Shown here: one piece after another, positions 31,795 through 44,060 of the stretch
Layout: every line of letters starts with the position of its first letter
Position numbering within the stretch: the stretch's first letter is position 1
Source of the DNA: Agrypnia vestita
Lineage: Eukaryota; Arthropoda; Insecta; Trichoptera; Phryganeidae
Reading direction: 5' to 3'
Assembly: GCA_016648135.1 (NCBI GenBank)
Contig: JADDOH010003938.1
Coordinates: 205,056 to 269,055, forward strand
DNA: 64,000 nt
The notes under the pieces: model-generated
The model's input: only the letters and a program-made list of their open reading frames with translations
Told to the model about the DNA's origin: nothing
Databases searched by the model: none
Made by a program: the position numbers and the translations under genes

Positions 31795-34054
31795 ACGACA
31801 TTATGAAATGCAATAAACTCAATAGGCTCTAGTAATCCTACATTACCAAATACAACGGATCGTGTAATACGACCACTCAACTACTGCACATATAGTAATA
31901 ACTTTAAACCATTTATATCAATTGCCTGGTAATTCAAAATCCACAAGGCTTTTGGAGCGCAGAATAGATAGTGATCGCATGTTTGCATATTTCATTCGTC
32001 TTTTTTTATTCAGGATACGAAGAAAATGAGGAACACAAAAAGTATTGAACTCTTTAATTTTTCTATCTGTCACTCGGACAGTTTGTCACAGGACATATAC
32101 ATAATATTATAGTGTTTGAATTTTTGCACTGGACAAAAATTACCATATGAACCGACCGAAGTATGTTTAGTCAAAAGGTCGGCAATATATGGCTACGAAA
32201 TAATCTGAAAATTATATTTACGACTTCATGAAACTTAAAGTCGTTCTTCGACTAGAGCGGTGAATAATTGTGTAGTTTACATAGTAGGAGAACGGAAAGT
32301 TGACAGCCGAATGCGTTTTACAAAGCCCAAGATCTTACGAACCCATAGGCAGTTGCCTAGTCTGCCCAGTCAAATCGAGATTTTCTCAGCGATTAGCCAT
32401 TGCAAACATTTATTAGCCGTCACGTGGCACTGTTATGTGTATGCTTATGCATATTTAAACTTTCACTTAAAAGATTCAGAAGATTTCTAATTTAGATAGT
32501 AGTATAGAAAATACTTGTTTAATGAGTGTCCATTGGGAATGGACTTGCACCTCCTCGTTTATATTGCAGATGCACGTTTTCCGCTAGAATCGTGATGATT
32601 ATAATATTTTGAGGCAAGGTTTCTCTGACAGCAAACATATATTTTATTACCGACGTGCGACATCCAGTGTAGGTACCTACCTACCGCGATTTCCAACAGT
32701 TAGGTACTGAGGTACTTACCTTTAATATTTGTACACCTGCTTATGCACACCGTACGCAGATAATCCAATAGAAACCACAGATAAAACAATAAGTTTTCCG
32801 TGATCTTTTCTCTGCTGGTGTCAGCTATGTTAATGTAAGATATTTTAATGGAGAGGTTTTCCTTCTTACGTAATTTTCTCATCACGTGGATAATTTAAAG
32901 CCGCTCGATCACCTTTCCTTAGGGATAACGTTCATAGTAAAATGGCCAACCAAAATGAGCACAAATCAGATATCAGCTGTCAAATTGGCTGTCGCTGGAG
33001 AAAATGTTCGCCAATTCGAAAAACAAACCTCTAAAAAATCGTTATCTTTTCAACAACGTCAATATCATGACTGTTACCACGATTTTTATTCGAATTTCTA
33101 TCGTCTTTTTATATTATTAAAGTTACATATTAAGAAAATCTCTCCCGGCACTGGTAAGAATCGGGTGGACTTCCTACGCGTGTGAAAATCCTTTTTGTAG
33201 TTATTTATTTAGGTAGGTGCAATATTAATGGAGTTGTGATTGTTTCCACTGTCACCATTTTGAAATAAGATGGCGGGTCAGGCTGCTAACGAAGATAGGT
33301 ATTATATAAATATAAGATAGAAGAGTTACTGATAATCTGATATGATGAGATAATTAATTCCACCCATTCCAGTCATTTTGCAGATTTTTGTAAACAATTT
33401 TATAGATACAAGCAAGTGTGGGTATAATATTTAGTTTGACAGAGAGAAAACGATACACAATATGAGAGCTTTGGAAATTGCCTTTTTTTTCTGCTGGAAT
33501 GATTCACCCATTCCAGAAAGTATTGCAACATCTCACACTTAATTCAATTAAATCCGAAGGGCTTATATAAGTACTCTGATATGGCAGAATCGCATATTGG
33601 AAAATGTTATCGGAACTAATCTGGATATATTGTTATTATCTCTCACCGCCCCTCACGGGTCCCTAGTGAGGCAGAGATGACAAATGGGTTTGGAGGTTTG
33701 TGTGTTTGTCATGTGAGATGATTGAGCTCTATCAGAAAGATTAGACTATCTGATCTATTCTGAAAACAACAATCTTGTTATTTGTGATTGTTACCCCAAC
33801 ACTCAAAAATAGAGAAACGTCAGTATTTCTATCAATGTAATGAAAATATTGGCTAAAATTTAATATTCGAACTCTTTGAATGAATAAATTAGTAAATGAG
33901 TGTGAAAAAAACTGATTTCTACCAACTTTTAAAATAATATTAATACTTATTTCATGTAATATTATTTTATATATATTTATATATAATAGTAATTTTAGAC
34001 AAAACTTCCGATTTTAGTTAGTGTTTTGCGTAATATACAAATAAATATATCTTC
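31795..34054. other. Intron sequence, nothing recognised
   Basis: About 2.3 kb of AT-rich DNA with a few GTAGGTACCTACC strings (32675-32690). No transposon end, tandem array or convincing exon was found. Confidence 0.45.
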
Positions 34055-34612
34055 TGTTCCGCACAGAATAGGCAAACAAAGGGCGGTCCGCGGATTCCGT
34101 TTCCGAAGCCCTCAGGATGTCTCACACAGTGCGGGCGGACCGCGCCAGAAGCCGGAGAAAAAGCGCCCGCAGATCGAGTGCTTGTAGATCGAAGCACCGA
34201 ATGCCTCGCTGTGCTCAACCAGATATGTACAACGGCCAAATCGTAAAAAATTCCAGTTGACAATCGGGAGTGCAGAAAAATTCGCCTCGGGTGAGGCGAC
34301 CGATGTCCAAAAAGCTGAGAGAAATCTCAGGCCAGTCCAAAATCCAGTGTAGAAGGCAGAAGATTCTCCAGGTCCAATAGCGAAGAAGGAAGACAGGTGA
34401 AGAAATAAAACACAGCGAGAAGTGGGTTCAGCGGCGTTCAAAACGCAGAGTGAGGCTCTGTCCGCCTGTGACAATATTTATACCCCCCGAGAATCGGGGT
34501 GGCCGGCAACTGTTCAATCACAGAAGGCGATTTATTCCCGGTACATTTGGAGTCAGTCCAAACGGGAAATAATGTGCTACTGTTGATATGACATTCAGTT
34601 CTGTAAGTCACA
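34055..34612 (-). mobile_element. Solo LTR-like sequence, relative of the LTR at 5056
   Basis: On the - strand it starts TGTGACTTACAGAACTGAAT (compare TGTAACGGACAGGATGAATG) and ends CTATTCTGTGCGGAACA (compare GTATTCTGTACGGAACA). It has a TATA box (GGTATAAATATTG) near 34480. The flanking bases do not form a clear duplication, so one edge may be eroded. No internal retroelement sequence adjoins it. Confidence 0.65.
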
Positions 34613-34658
34613 GCTTACTAGACTTATAAATTTTTTAGTCAGTCGGCAAAAAATCAAT

Positions 34659-35002
34659 TTTGTAAAACAATTTTTATTAATCAATTAGAAAAGGCATACA
34701 AAAAAATCAAATTAACGAAAAAATATTTTAATGCCACCGGGACTCGAACCGCGGACCTCACATTCTATCCGGGAATGGCGCGTTATCCAATTTCGCCACG
34801 GCACTCTGGTAAGTTAACGAAAATTTTTCAACCTTATATGTAGTCTCTTTTTTTTAATTGATTAACATTTTTATTCCATTTTCAGTTTGGTTCATTTTCT
34901 TCATTTGGTTCGAGTTCCGGTGGCATTTAAATATTTTTTCGTTAATTTTATTTTTTCTGTACGCCTTTTCTAATTGATTAATAAAAATTGTTTAATAATT
35001 CA
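34659..35002. mobile_element. Inverted pair of tRNA-headed SINE-like units
   Basis: A - strand unit (tRNA-like head 34805 to 34730, tail 34729 to 34659) faces a + strand unit (partial head GGTTCGAGTTCCGGTGGCAT at 34908, tail to 35002). Both tails share TATTTTTTCGTTAATTT, CCTTTTCTAATTGATTAATA and AAAATTGTTT. The arrangement folds back over about 95 bp. It could equally be a palindromic element that captured a tRNA fragment. Confidence 0.65.
34730..34805 (-). ncRNA. tRNA-like sequence (76 nt), probably SINE head
   Basis: On the - strand the acceptor AGTGCCG pairs with TGGCATT across 7 positions (with G-U pairs). The D-arm is GCG..CGC with A-box TGGCGAAATTGG. An anticodon-type stem CATTC/GAATG follows. 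The B-box is GGTTCGAGTCC. The loop lacks the invariant U before the anticodon position (it reads CCGGATA), and the T-stem has two mismatches. It is therefore a tRNA-derived pseudogene rather than a working tRNA. The D-arm resembles tRNA-Arg. Confidence 0.6.
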
Positions 35003-35164
35003 CAGAACTTTGTTCTGAAATTGCAACTTCACTATAAGAATGCGTTTCCTTTAATATAATCAATTTTGTATTTAATTTAAATAATGTTTCCACATATGTG
35101 TATGTATATTCCCCAGATAGGTATTAGCTCAAGGATCATGACAGATTGGATGCCTCTAGCGGTC

Positions 35165-35325
35165 GTGATTTTATCAATACTACTAGTATGGGGATAGTTA
35201 TTTTATTTTTAGTGATTTTATCAATACTAATATGGGAATAGTTTTTTTTATTTTTAGTGATTTTATCAATACTAGTATGGGGGTCGTTATTTTATTTTTA
35301 GTGATTTTATCAATACTAGTGTGGG
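35165..35325. repeat. ~45-bp tandem repeat, nearly four units
   Basis: GTGATTTTATCAATACT recurs at 35165, 35212, 35257 and 35301. Each is followed by an A/T variant of AGTATGGGG and TTATTTTATTTTTA. The GC-richer stretch after it (35326-35660) has a 113-residue frame without any family motif; nothing is called there. Confidence 0.85.
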
Positions 35326-36039
35326 GCCCGGCGCCGAGGTGGGTGACCTCGCACCTTGCAATTGTCGCTCGTATGGAGCGGGCGGTTAAAGGCCCTTCTC
35401 AGGGTTATCAAATTGTTTTTTCTCAAACCGATACAGATGCGCGGGATGGCCTTACAAATCGGTCCTTGGATGTCTCATCTAAGGGCCGATTTGTAACGCA
35501 CACTCCGTTACTTGGAAATGTTATTCGCTACTATCCTGCCTGTAGCCACAGTGGATATCTACCTTTCGTGTGACGCGAAACATGCCACTGCAGAATTTAA
35601 TAATTCTACCTGCCTGTTGGTAGTAACAGGTCTTTCGTCCTGTCCGTAACATCTTCGACATCAAATAAACAGTTATTTTTTAAGAACACCCAGACATCGA
35701 TTACAATTCTTGTATGTGTAACAAAATATTGATGTACCTACTGTAGTTTAAAATGATTTGTGTACCATTATTGCACAACTGTTAGGTGTTGAAAAGTGAT
35801 ATTGAACGATCGTATATGTAGACATAACGCAGGATGTAATATGCTTCTTGTCTTTTTAATTACAAGTATATATAAATCTCTCATACTTCACATTCCCCTT
35901 ATTCAACATTAATTAGACCATGTAAATTCACGACTACATTCCATCAGATCATCAAACAATAATCAACAAAACAGCAATATTATTATTTTCAGAATAGATC
36001 GGTATGTCTATGTAGGTATGTGTGTATGTCAATGGCGGC

Positions 36040-36268
36040 TGCCTTTTCATCTCGTTTAACTTAACTCCAGAGTTGACGCGGTGGGGTACGTGTTTATACT
36101 TGTGGGGCTGGGGACGGTTGATGGCCAAAATTGCTAAATATTGATGCATACGTTCGAGACATTGGCCACAATTACCGTTTCCTCGGTAACTCGAGTATTG
36201 GTGAAGGCTGACGTGTCACCCGAGCCTTTGTGACGTCACCTAGCATGTCACAGATTCGCCATCACCGT
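36040..36268 (-). mobile_element. hAT-like MITE, reversed relative of 26883-27112
   Basis: It contains the complements of CAACTCTGGAGTTAAG, GGTACGTGTTTATACTTGTG and GTGATGGCGAATCTGTGACA, matching the family in the opposite direction. From 35660 to 36040 nothing is recognised. Confidence 0.45.
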
Positions 36269-36856
36269 TCTATGTGAATATAAGAAGGCTGCTTCCAAGG
36301 TCAGCTTTGCAAATAATAGCAGAGAAAATATACAGATACCCCATGCAATATTACTATCTGGTCTCAGTGGAGCTTACAGGCACGTGGAATGGTACAAAGA
36401 ATTATGAACAAAGCACTTAAAATTCCATTTAATTTAAATCGCTATACCAGAACCACTGACCTGTATAAGATTATCAATATGCTTCAACTTATTTATGTAC
36501 AAAAAATTTATGTACGTACATCGAAAGATGCGTTATAAAATAAATAATAAATTATTAGAAACCAACATCATCTTACATCAGAATAGTCTTATCTATTGTG
36601 CATATATGAGTAGGTACATGCTCCTCTAATTTTTTAAACGGGCCTGTGCGCATCTTTCAAATTGTCAGTTTGACCGTGACATTTACCTCTGATTTCTTTA
36701 TCAACGCACTACAAATGGAACTAAAACCTCAATAACAGCCCCGATTCTTTTGTCTATTTAACCTTTCCCATACAGTGCTAAAAATGAAACGTGCGTTCCG
36801 GCGCTATAAACTCAGTGTACCTACCTACATGTAAAACTTTTTCGATATTTAGGCAA

Positions 36857-37001
36857 GGGCCGGTTGTTTCAAGTTGGATGAAAGTAAGCGTTCGTTTAAA
36901 GCATAAATTTTTGCGTTCTCCACCAATCAGACAATCCGTTTTCGTAAATATCTATGCTTTAAACAAACGCTTACTTTAATCCAACTTGAAACAACCGACC
37001 C
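36857..37001. mobile_element. GGGCCGGTTGTTTCAA MITE, complete copy
   Basis: The ends GGGCCGGTTGTTTCAAGTTG and CAACTTGAAACAACCGACCC are inverted. AAAGCATAAATTTTTGCG and the CACCAATCAGACAATCCG core match the family. The flanks CAA and TAA differ by one base from a perfect TAA duplication. Confidence 0.85.
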
Positions 37002-37445
37002 TAAGTCGGATAAATATTAGTATTTTATATTTTTTTATTTTAATTATTCATTAAAATAATAGTTGTCATGTATATAAGCGAATATGTGGATCAATTATTG
37101 GGTAAAAGTGCTAAAAATGAGAAAAAATATTGTTCATCACAATCGACAGCATAAAGACAGACACGTGCGATAGAAATGAGTTGTTCATGAACGAACTGTT
37201 GTTTTTTAATAGTTCACTTTACGAATGAATCCAGGTTGTTTAGTGAACTACCGTTAAGTAGATCAGTTGTCGTAAATTAAAGTTTTTTGGTAAATGATCA
37301 TTTTAAATGGACAAATAACCGATCCTGAATTCTATAAAGTCCTACAAGTCAGAAAAAAATTGGTGGGCATATGAACCATCACTAACAACTAATCTGGAGA
37401 ACTGCACAGCTCTACTAACGAGCGAAGATCGTTAATCAGAGTCCG

Positions 37446-37502
37446 GCGCCCTGCGCACAACGCCCTGCGCACAACGCCCTGCGCACAACGCCCTGCGCAC
37501 AA
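37446..37502. repeat. 14-bp tandem repeat, four units
   Basis: CGCCCTGCGCACAA is repeated four times without change and then decays (GGTACTGCGCACC). The surroundings (37005-38513) contain no supportable gene. Confidence 0.95.
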
Positions 37503-38513
37503 GGTACTGCGCACCACGCATCGCGCTCCCTGCACTTCGCATGCAAACATAAAGTACCTACAATAGACTCTCTATCATCCGCGATGTTAGGAAAAAATTA
37601 CCCCACGATAAAATCCCGCATAATCTCCGCCAAAAAAATCCTGGATATTTTTTTAATAATCATGTTATATTACACACTAGTTACAAAAATGCAAAAAATA
37701 AACCGTAATACACGCGTAAACTATATTTACAATTTGACATTATGCCCATCCGCTTACATCAAAAGTAAATACTGAATTTAAGTGCGATCAAATAATAATA
37801 ATTTTCGAACACGTCGATCGAGATTTCTGGTCATTGATGTGTCCGCTATTTTGCCGGTTAAATTGTCTGTTACAACGTTACGTGGTGGAAAGAAAAAATA
37901 TTTTTACATTTTATATAATATTTCTCGGTATTAGAAAAAATAAATAAATATTTTACTGCCCTGGTTAATCCGTAACCCGGTTAATACGACCCGTCCAACC
38001 GACGGCCACTTGACATTTTTCTTTCTGTGGTCCTTTTCGCAAAGCTTTTCGATCATTAGGCCGTCGCAAAATTTATTCGTCTATATCAAATATTCTCAGT
38101 CCTGTCTGCTTTATATGTATTATGTACATATTTGATATTATGCACAGCATGGCGACATAGTGGCGCACAGGAAGCATGGGCGGATGATTGTGGAAATAGG
38201 AAGTGGCGGTGAGCTGCTTCAGTTCCGATAGGTATTCTGTTAAGGCGAATTCTCAATTGGAAGGCATCAAGAAAAGACATAAGTACACGCAGAGCTGAAT
38301 GTTTCTAGGTGAAGTTAGGTATATAGCGAACACAATTCTTTCGCCAATTTTAATTCAGCAACTTTGATTTAGAAAATGTTCTTTGCGAAATTAAAATAAC
38401 AGTTCCCACTAGAATCACCTCAATACGCAGTATCTTTCATTTACTTTTTTTCAATGCGAATATCGGAGACTTCTCTCCATTATCGCGTTTCATTAGAACA
38501 ATAGTAGGTATAG

Positions 38514-38660
38514 GTAGACTTCTTTCCATTTAAGAAAGACAATCGAATTAGTATGTAGAAGCCATGCGTACGACGTACATTGTTTCGTTGCGTTGGTTTA
38601 CGGATATAAACACTTACACATACTAACTCGATTATTTTTCTAAAATGGAAAGGGGTATAC
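38514..38660. mobile_element. GTAGACCTCTTTCC palindromic MITE, copy 2
   Basis: The left arm GTAGACTTCTTTCCATTTAA and AGACAATCGAATTAGTATGT matches the copy at 31608. The right arm ends GGAAAGGGGTATAC. The central part differs. Confidence 0.75.
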
Positions 38661-38806
38661 AATATTAACAATTCATTGTTCATTTTTTGAATGCCACTCG
38701 GATGAGTGTTAGTAACGGGTATTATTGTGGTTAAATTATTATAAATTCTTTAATTACACATACAAATACATTTCAATCAGATACATTTTGTATGTATCAG
38801 TTCTTT

Positions 38807-39120
38807 TTATGTATCAGTATTCTCTTTTAAATTTATATTATTTTGATTATACGACCTAGTCTGTAATTTCATCCATTTGAACATCCTTTGTCGCGTCCTG
38901 GGTTTCAATTTCTTTTGAGTATCTGCCAACGATTTCCCTTTTGCTGGTGGCCCTTTTGATGATTTGCAACTTTTTTCCAAACTAATCTCTTCTATGATAC
39001 ATGGAGTGACAGATTCTATTGTCATATCAACATCATTGGAAGCCACATATCCTTTAATAAATAACCATATTTTCTCAATGGGATTGAGCTCCGGGTGATA
39101 TGGTAGCAATCATAATACTT
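38807..39120 (-). pseudogene. DDE_3-type transposase C-terminal remnant
   Basis: The - strand reads L-P-Y-H-P-E-L-N-P-I-E-K-I-W-L-F-I-K-G-Y-V-A. The P-Y-H-P-E-L-N-P-I-E-x-I-W motif holds the last catalytic Glu of the Tc1/IS630-like DDE_3 superfamily. A basic tail follows. Upstream catalytic parts are absent. The HTH-like remnant at 16255 may come from the same kind of element. Confidence 0.7.
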
Positions 39121-39612
39121 CGTGTTCATGTTCATGGAAAATAGAATCAATATTCTATATATTTATGTATATTTTAATCCATCTCCTTTCTTTGGTCTGG
39201 AAATGCTTTTCCCATCCCTAATTTAGACATTATCGCGTTTTTGTGGTCACCTTTTATCATATTATCTTTAAATAAAATATAATAAACAAAGAAACTACCA
39301 CTCCGCTCGAACGTCGACATGATACTGACTGGGCTGATATGGTAGCTTTTAAAAACTAATATCACCACAAAAATTACAGAGAGTATCACTCACACCAATG
39401 CAAAAGGTATTCATTCGTAAAGGGAACGGATCCAACTATATTCTTCATTCGCAAAGCATATAGCCATATATTCAGACTGCAAACCAAAATTGAAAAATAA
39501 CATTTTATTGCAATTGACTATATGATCATTGATGCAACAGATTTCGGACGAAGCGGCTCGAATACGTACTTGCAATAAGACTGGAATGTACAAAGGTATA
39601 ATCACACAAGGT

Positions 39613-40880
39613 ATCGACGCACTTGCTGCGTAGAGGGGGGGGGGGGGTATAAAAGAAAGGACCACCTGGGTTTCTGGCAACATTCATATTCTTAATCTAT
39701 AGGCTTTTCTGAACTAGAATCAATTGTCAGAATGCGGTCCTTGGATTTTGCATACTCAAGTACCTCTGGCCCCTGGACTAATTAGTTGTCTGTGCAGTGG
39801 TCCGACATCAACAAGTGGTCACGGTACACCTACTAATGTCATTTTAAATTTTAAGATTAATGGAAAATCTAATTATTTATTTCATTATTCGACTTCAATC
39901 CCCTTTCGTTCCATTATTCTGTTGTCTTTATATGATGAAAAATATTGCGAATCGAACGTGATAACAAGTTAGCTTATAATTCAGCAGTTTTGCATATATT
40001 TCTTATTATACTGTACGTATTGCGGTGTAGTGCTGCGAACTCTGGATTATTTTGTAACTTTTTACTACTGTCATCTTTTCTTCGATCTGCTGCTTTTTGA
40101 ATACTTATAAATGATTGTGGTTTCGGTTCCTTAACCAATTCACCTGCTTTATCACAAAATAAACACGATAACTCGTTCGATTTTTTTCTTTTCACATTCG
40201 TCACTTGTAGCGACATTGCTCGCGTATTTTAATAAAACAGTTATTAATTTATCACTCAAAAGCGACAAAACTCAAATGCTATTTTACAAACACGAATACT
40301 CGTTACTCACAATGGTTTTTACCCTACTGTTGCACAAAAACATTAAAGGGCTAGGTACGCTATGCACTCTGACGCTTGGGGGCGGGCTATTTAATTAGGG
40401 AAAAGGGAAAGGAACCGATAAAGCTGCTGACAACATCAATTTTTTGTTATTTAGTGTCTTAGGTATAAGAAGCTGATAGCATGGTTGCCGGTCCTGTATT
40501 TTGCATACTCAAGTACCTCTGGCGCCTAGGCTATATCATTTAATTTGTTTGTCATTAAACATTTTTTTTAACTACAATTTATGATTTTGAATCAATTATT
40601 TCTATTTTAATTTTATTTCACAACCTATTATTATCTTTAATTATTAAAAAAAACCCACTAATGACACAAATATTATTATTAAAATAGCTCAATAGCATGT
40701 ACTCAATCGATGTACTTGCTGCGTAGAGGGGGGTGGGGTATAAAAAAAAATTGGACCACCTGGGTTTCTGGTAACATTCATATTCTTAATCTATATGCTT
40801 TTCTGAACTAGAATCAATTGTCAGAATGCGGTCCTCGGATTTTGCATATTCAAGTAGGTACCTCTGGCCCCTGGACTAAA
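39613..40880 (+). mobile_element. Pair of direct repeats (LTR-like) around a 0.9-kb interior
   Basis: 39613-39782 and 40705-40880 are near-identical and in the same direction. Each reads CTTGCTGCGTAGAGG, a G-run, a TATA-like GGTATAAAA, GGACCACCTGGGTTTCTGG, GAACTAGAATCAATTGTC and CTCTGGCCCCTGGACTAA. A partial third copy sits at 40487-40535 and a reversed scrap at 48380-48430. This could be a small terminal-repeat retroelement (TRIM-like), but no primer site or polypurine tract was confirmed. Confidence 0.55.
39974..40216 (-). CDS. Short uncharacterised ORF between the direct repeats
   Basis: It has 80 codons, starting M-S-L-Q-V-T. It contains one C-x-x-C pair (L-S-C-L-F-C-D-K-A-G-E-L-V-K), a basic helix-like middle and I-I-R-N-I-C near the end. 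The C-x-x-C followed by charged residues resembles the start of some orphan single-exon proteins near insect transposons, but no family is recognised. It may be non-functional. Confidence 0.25.
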   Translation of the reverse strand: MSLQVTNVKRKKSNELSCLFCDKAGELVKEPKPQSFISIQKAADRRKDDSSKKLQNNPEFAALHRNTYSIIRNICKTAEL

Positions 40881-41247
40881 TGTTTTTTTTGGAATTATTG
40901 ATTGTTTATCAATAACAAACACGTCTACACTTTCGTTTTCAAAAGAATTTATTTGTCATCATATTGTTCGTAAAATAATTGAAACACTAATCACGTATTA
41001 TTAAACAAAGAATATCCAACAAATGAAAATTGTGTATAGATGATAACACGTGGAGTTGTGTTGTGAACTGCTGGATGTATGGTTCTCGTTGGTGTCCAAT
41101 TAGTGGGGATTCGCCTTTACTCCATTATGAAGGCGTGCGTCATAGATTGAAAACAAATGGCCCGATGGGCGCATGCGACCCTCAAATTCTAGTACAATTG
41201 TTATCGTAGTAATTGATCTGAAACCCACTACTGCAGCAATAGTATTA

Positions 41248-41520
41248 GGGTCGGTTGCATCAATTTGGTTTCTAGTACCTACCTAACAGTTGGTTTAAAG
41301 CATAGATCTTTACGAAAACAGGTTGATTGATCGGTGGAAGACGCTAAAATTGTATTGTGGTGGTAATAAAAATACTCTGTAAACATCTAGGCTCGGTTGA
41401 ATCAACTTGGTTTGTATTTTTCGTTTAAACCGTTCATTATTGCGTTTTCCACCAATCGCACAACCTGTTTTTATTAAAATCTATGGTTTTTAAGAAAGAT
41501 TTTGTTCTCACCATATTGTA
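41248..41520. mobile_element. Two decayed GGTCGGTTGCATCAA MITE copies in tandem
   Basis: The first left end is GGGTCGGTTGCATCAATTTG (41248) with AAAGCATAGATCTTTACG. The second left end is GGCTCGGTTGAATCAACTTG (about 41391) with GCGTTTTCCACCAATCGC. Both lack clear right ends. From 41520 to 43150 nothing else is recognised. Confidence 0.6.
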
Positions 41521-43149
41521 AGTCGCTCATCTCTTCTAGTGAGATGAGTGGCTTTTTTTCCTACCGACTTGTACCAAGTTCGAGATAAATAAATAATAAT
41601 TAGGTGTTGCAATACGGTTTTTTCAATACCTACCGGTGTTTTGGATATCATTTTTCATATATCTGAATTTAGTTATTTTTATATCTATTTAGCGCCTAGA
41701 AAAATAAAAAGTATTTATGTCATATTTATTAGAAAATCACAATTACTTTTCACGTGTACGATAATTACGAGCTAATTAGTTAGAAGTCATAAAATTTGAC
41801 AAAGAGGCGTACTAAATTCTATCCTGTTTTACTTTATATATATAAATCAAAATAATATAAAAATTCAAACACATAACTCTCGTAATGCTCGCAATACGAG
41901 ATAAGGAAAATAAGGAGGTAATTTATAAGAAAAATAATTCTAAAAACCCTGTGTATGCGGTACATATAGTACGTCTATGGTGATACATGCATTTTATTGC
42001 GGTATTATATTATTATGGATACATATAGTTAGTAGGTATCTATACGAAATCGGTCAGTATTAGGGGAGAGGAGGGTATTCCCGTACACCTAATTTGAATT
42101 TAAAATTAAGTGATAACTATAAAGCATTTAACGTTCAATGAGCTATAGTTCCACAGCCATTTTAATCGGTTTTATGATAGTCTTCAAAAAAGTTATTTTT
42201 TTAAGAAATAGGTACCTTTTATCAAAAATGTTTAGAAAAGTGGAATGTACGATATTAGCCGAAGTATTCGGGTAATACCGTACAGCGGTAGGGTAATTGT
42301 ATGACTATGATAATAGTCTCTCTCGCACAAAATGTTTATTGCATCACCGCGTATGTAATAGTCACCGTCACAGGTGATTGATTCCCAGTTCAAGATTTTA
42401 GGATCATCACCATACGGGTGATATTAATATATTTCTAAAATTAATCTAATCCTAAATTCTAAATTAAATAATTAAAAATAATTATTTAAATTAGCAATGT
42501 CCCTAAACGTCGAAGTCTGCATCGCAGTGAGGTATCTCTGCCTAAAGATTTATGGACTTCATTATTTTATTCATACCATCTTTTTGCGGATAACAATGGA
42601 CTGTTATGCAAATAAAGAATGTTGGTATACTTGTAAGGTTGTAAGACAGAAAAACGAGATCGGTTTTGCTACACTGCAATAACATGGTATGTATAATGTA
42701 GGTACATGGTGTGTTAGAAAAATATAATACATAGATACGTAATACGTATGTATATGTATTGTATTTTGATATCGCCCACAAAGCAAAAAATCGTACTGCA
42801 AGATATCTTCCCAAACCGCCTAATCATCATTCGAAGACACCAGACAGCCTGGCCTGATTAAATTAATATCTCCCGATTTGTAGTAGGTATGGTTTTCTAA
42901 AAAAACGCGAACACGATCGGCAACAAATAACGAAACCACACGACTTGAAAGGTAACCGAATCTATTCTCAATGGTTTGATGATCCTTATTGTATAATATT
43001 GTAAACTTTGACATAATAAATAAGTGCTAATTTTAACGTAATAAATATTATAATATATAAAATAAGTGCTAATATTATTTTAAAAGTTGGTATAAATTAG
43101 TTCGTTTCACACACATCTACTAATTTCTTCTTCCAAAGTATCCTAATAT

Positions 43150-43270
43150 TAAATTCTGAGTTAACTAACTAATTAACTAACAATCACGCAGTTTCATACA
43201 TCTTATGCACGTTCTTCGCTTGTTAAGCTTCTAACAGGGCAATCCTCCAATGATTCTGACTTAAATAAAT
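43150..43270 (-). pseudogene. LINE 3' tail, third copy
   Basis: TAACTAACTAATTAACTAAC, CAATCACGCAGTTTC and GTTAAGCTTCTAACAGGGCA parallel the LINE end at 24770-24930. The 85-bp unit is not amplified here. Confidence 0.55.
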
Positions 43271-44060
43271 AAATTTCATTTACTGAAAAAATATTTTTTT
43301 GATAAAACATTATCAAGGAAATATTAAAATCAATCTTCGTTTTCTCACACATTAAAAATATTTATAAAAAAATGCTAAAATTATGCTTATCAATCATTGC
43401 TTTCTTATTCCATGAAACAATATAAAAGTTATATTAAGAAACAAAATCTTTGAAGAACTATGTTTTTCACTCATTGCTCTCTTAATCTTTTAAACAATAT
43501 TAAAAATAAGATAAAATAGAAGAAAAACCATATTTGAAGATCTATGTTTATCAATTTTCGCTGTAAAAAAATTTAATGTGGTGGCGTTTATTTTGTGTAA
43601 ATCCAATGAATAAAAATACTATTTTTTGTTTTTTTCACTAGTTTTATTTTAGAGCATCACAACATATTTCGGAAACCTCCGTTTCATCTTCATGCGAGTT
43701 TATTTATAGTCTACATTCAAACTCACCTAAAGATGAGATAATACGTAGAGATAACATATTTTATGTTTTTCGCTCATTTTTTATTATTAAAAAGGACACA
43801 CACACACACAAAAAAATTGTTTTGGAATGCAAAATTAGAAATAGGTAGGTATTTATTTTTGGGCTGGAATTTGCGTCTGCTTCATCTCTTTCTATTCTTT
43901 CTAATCTAATTTATTTATTTGGCTGTTGAATATTAAATGGGTTTGGTTGTTCCTCAACGGGACTGGCTTCATTTTTAAATACCGATTAAATAGGGCGAAT
44001 AGAAACACGTTTCCACATTTATATCTATGCCAAGATGTGAGTTTAATTTATTATTCATTT

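Noticed and set aside
34730..34805. Functional tRNA gene
   Set aside because: The overall fold and the A/B boxes are present, but the T-stem has two mismatches, the base before the anticodon is not U, and its tail repeats in a fold-back. A tRNA-derived repeat fits better.
35232..35573. 113-codon + strand ORF
   Set aside because: The first third is the ~45-bp tandem repeat, and the rest shows no recognisable motif. Could be a repeat fragment, but not supported as a gene.
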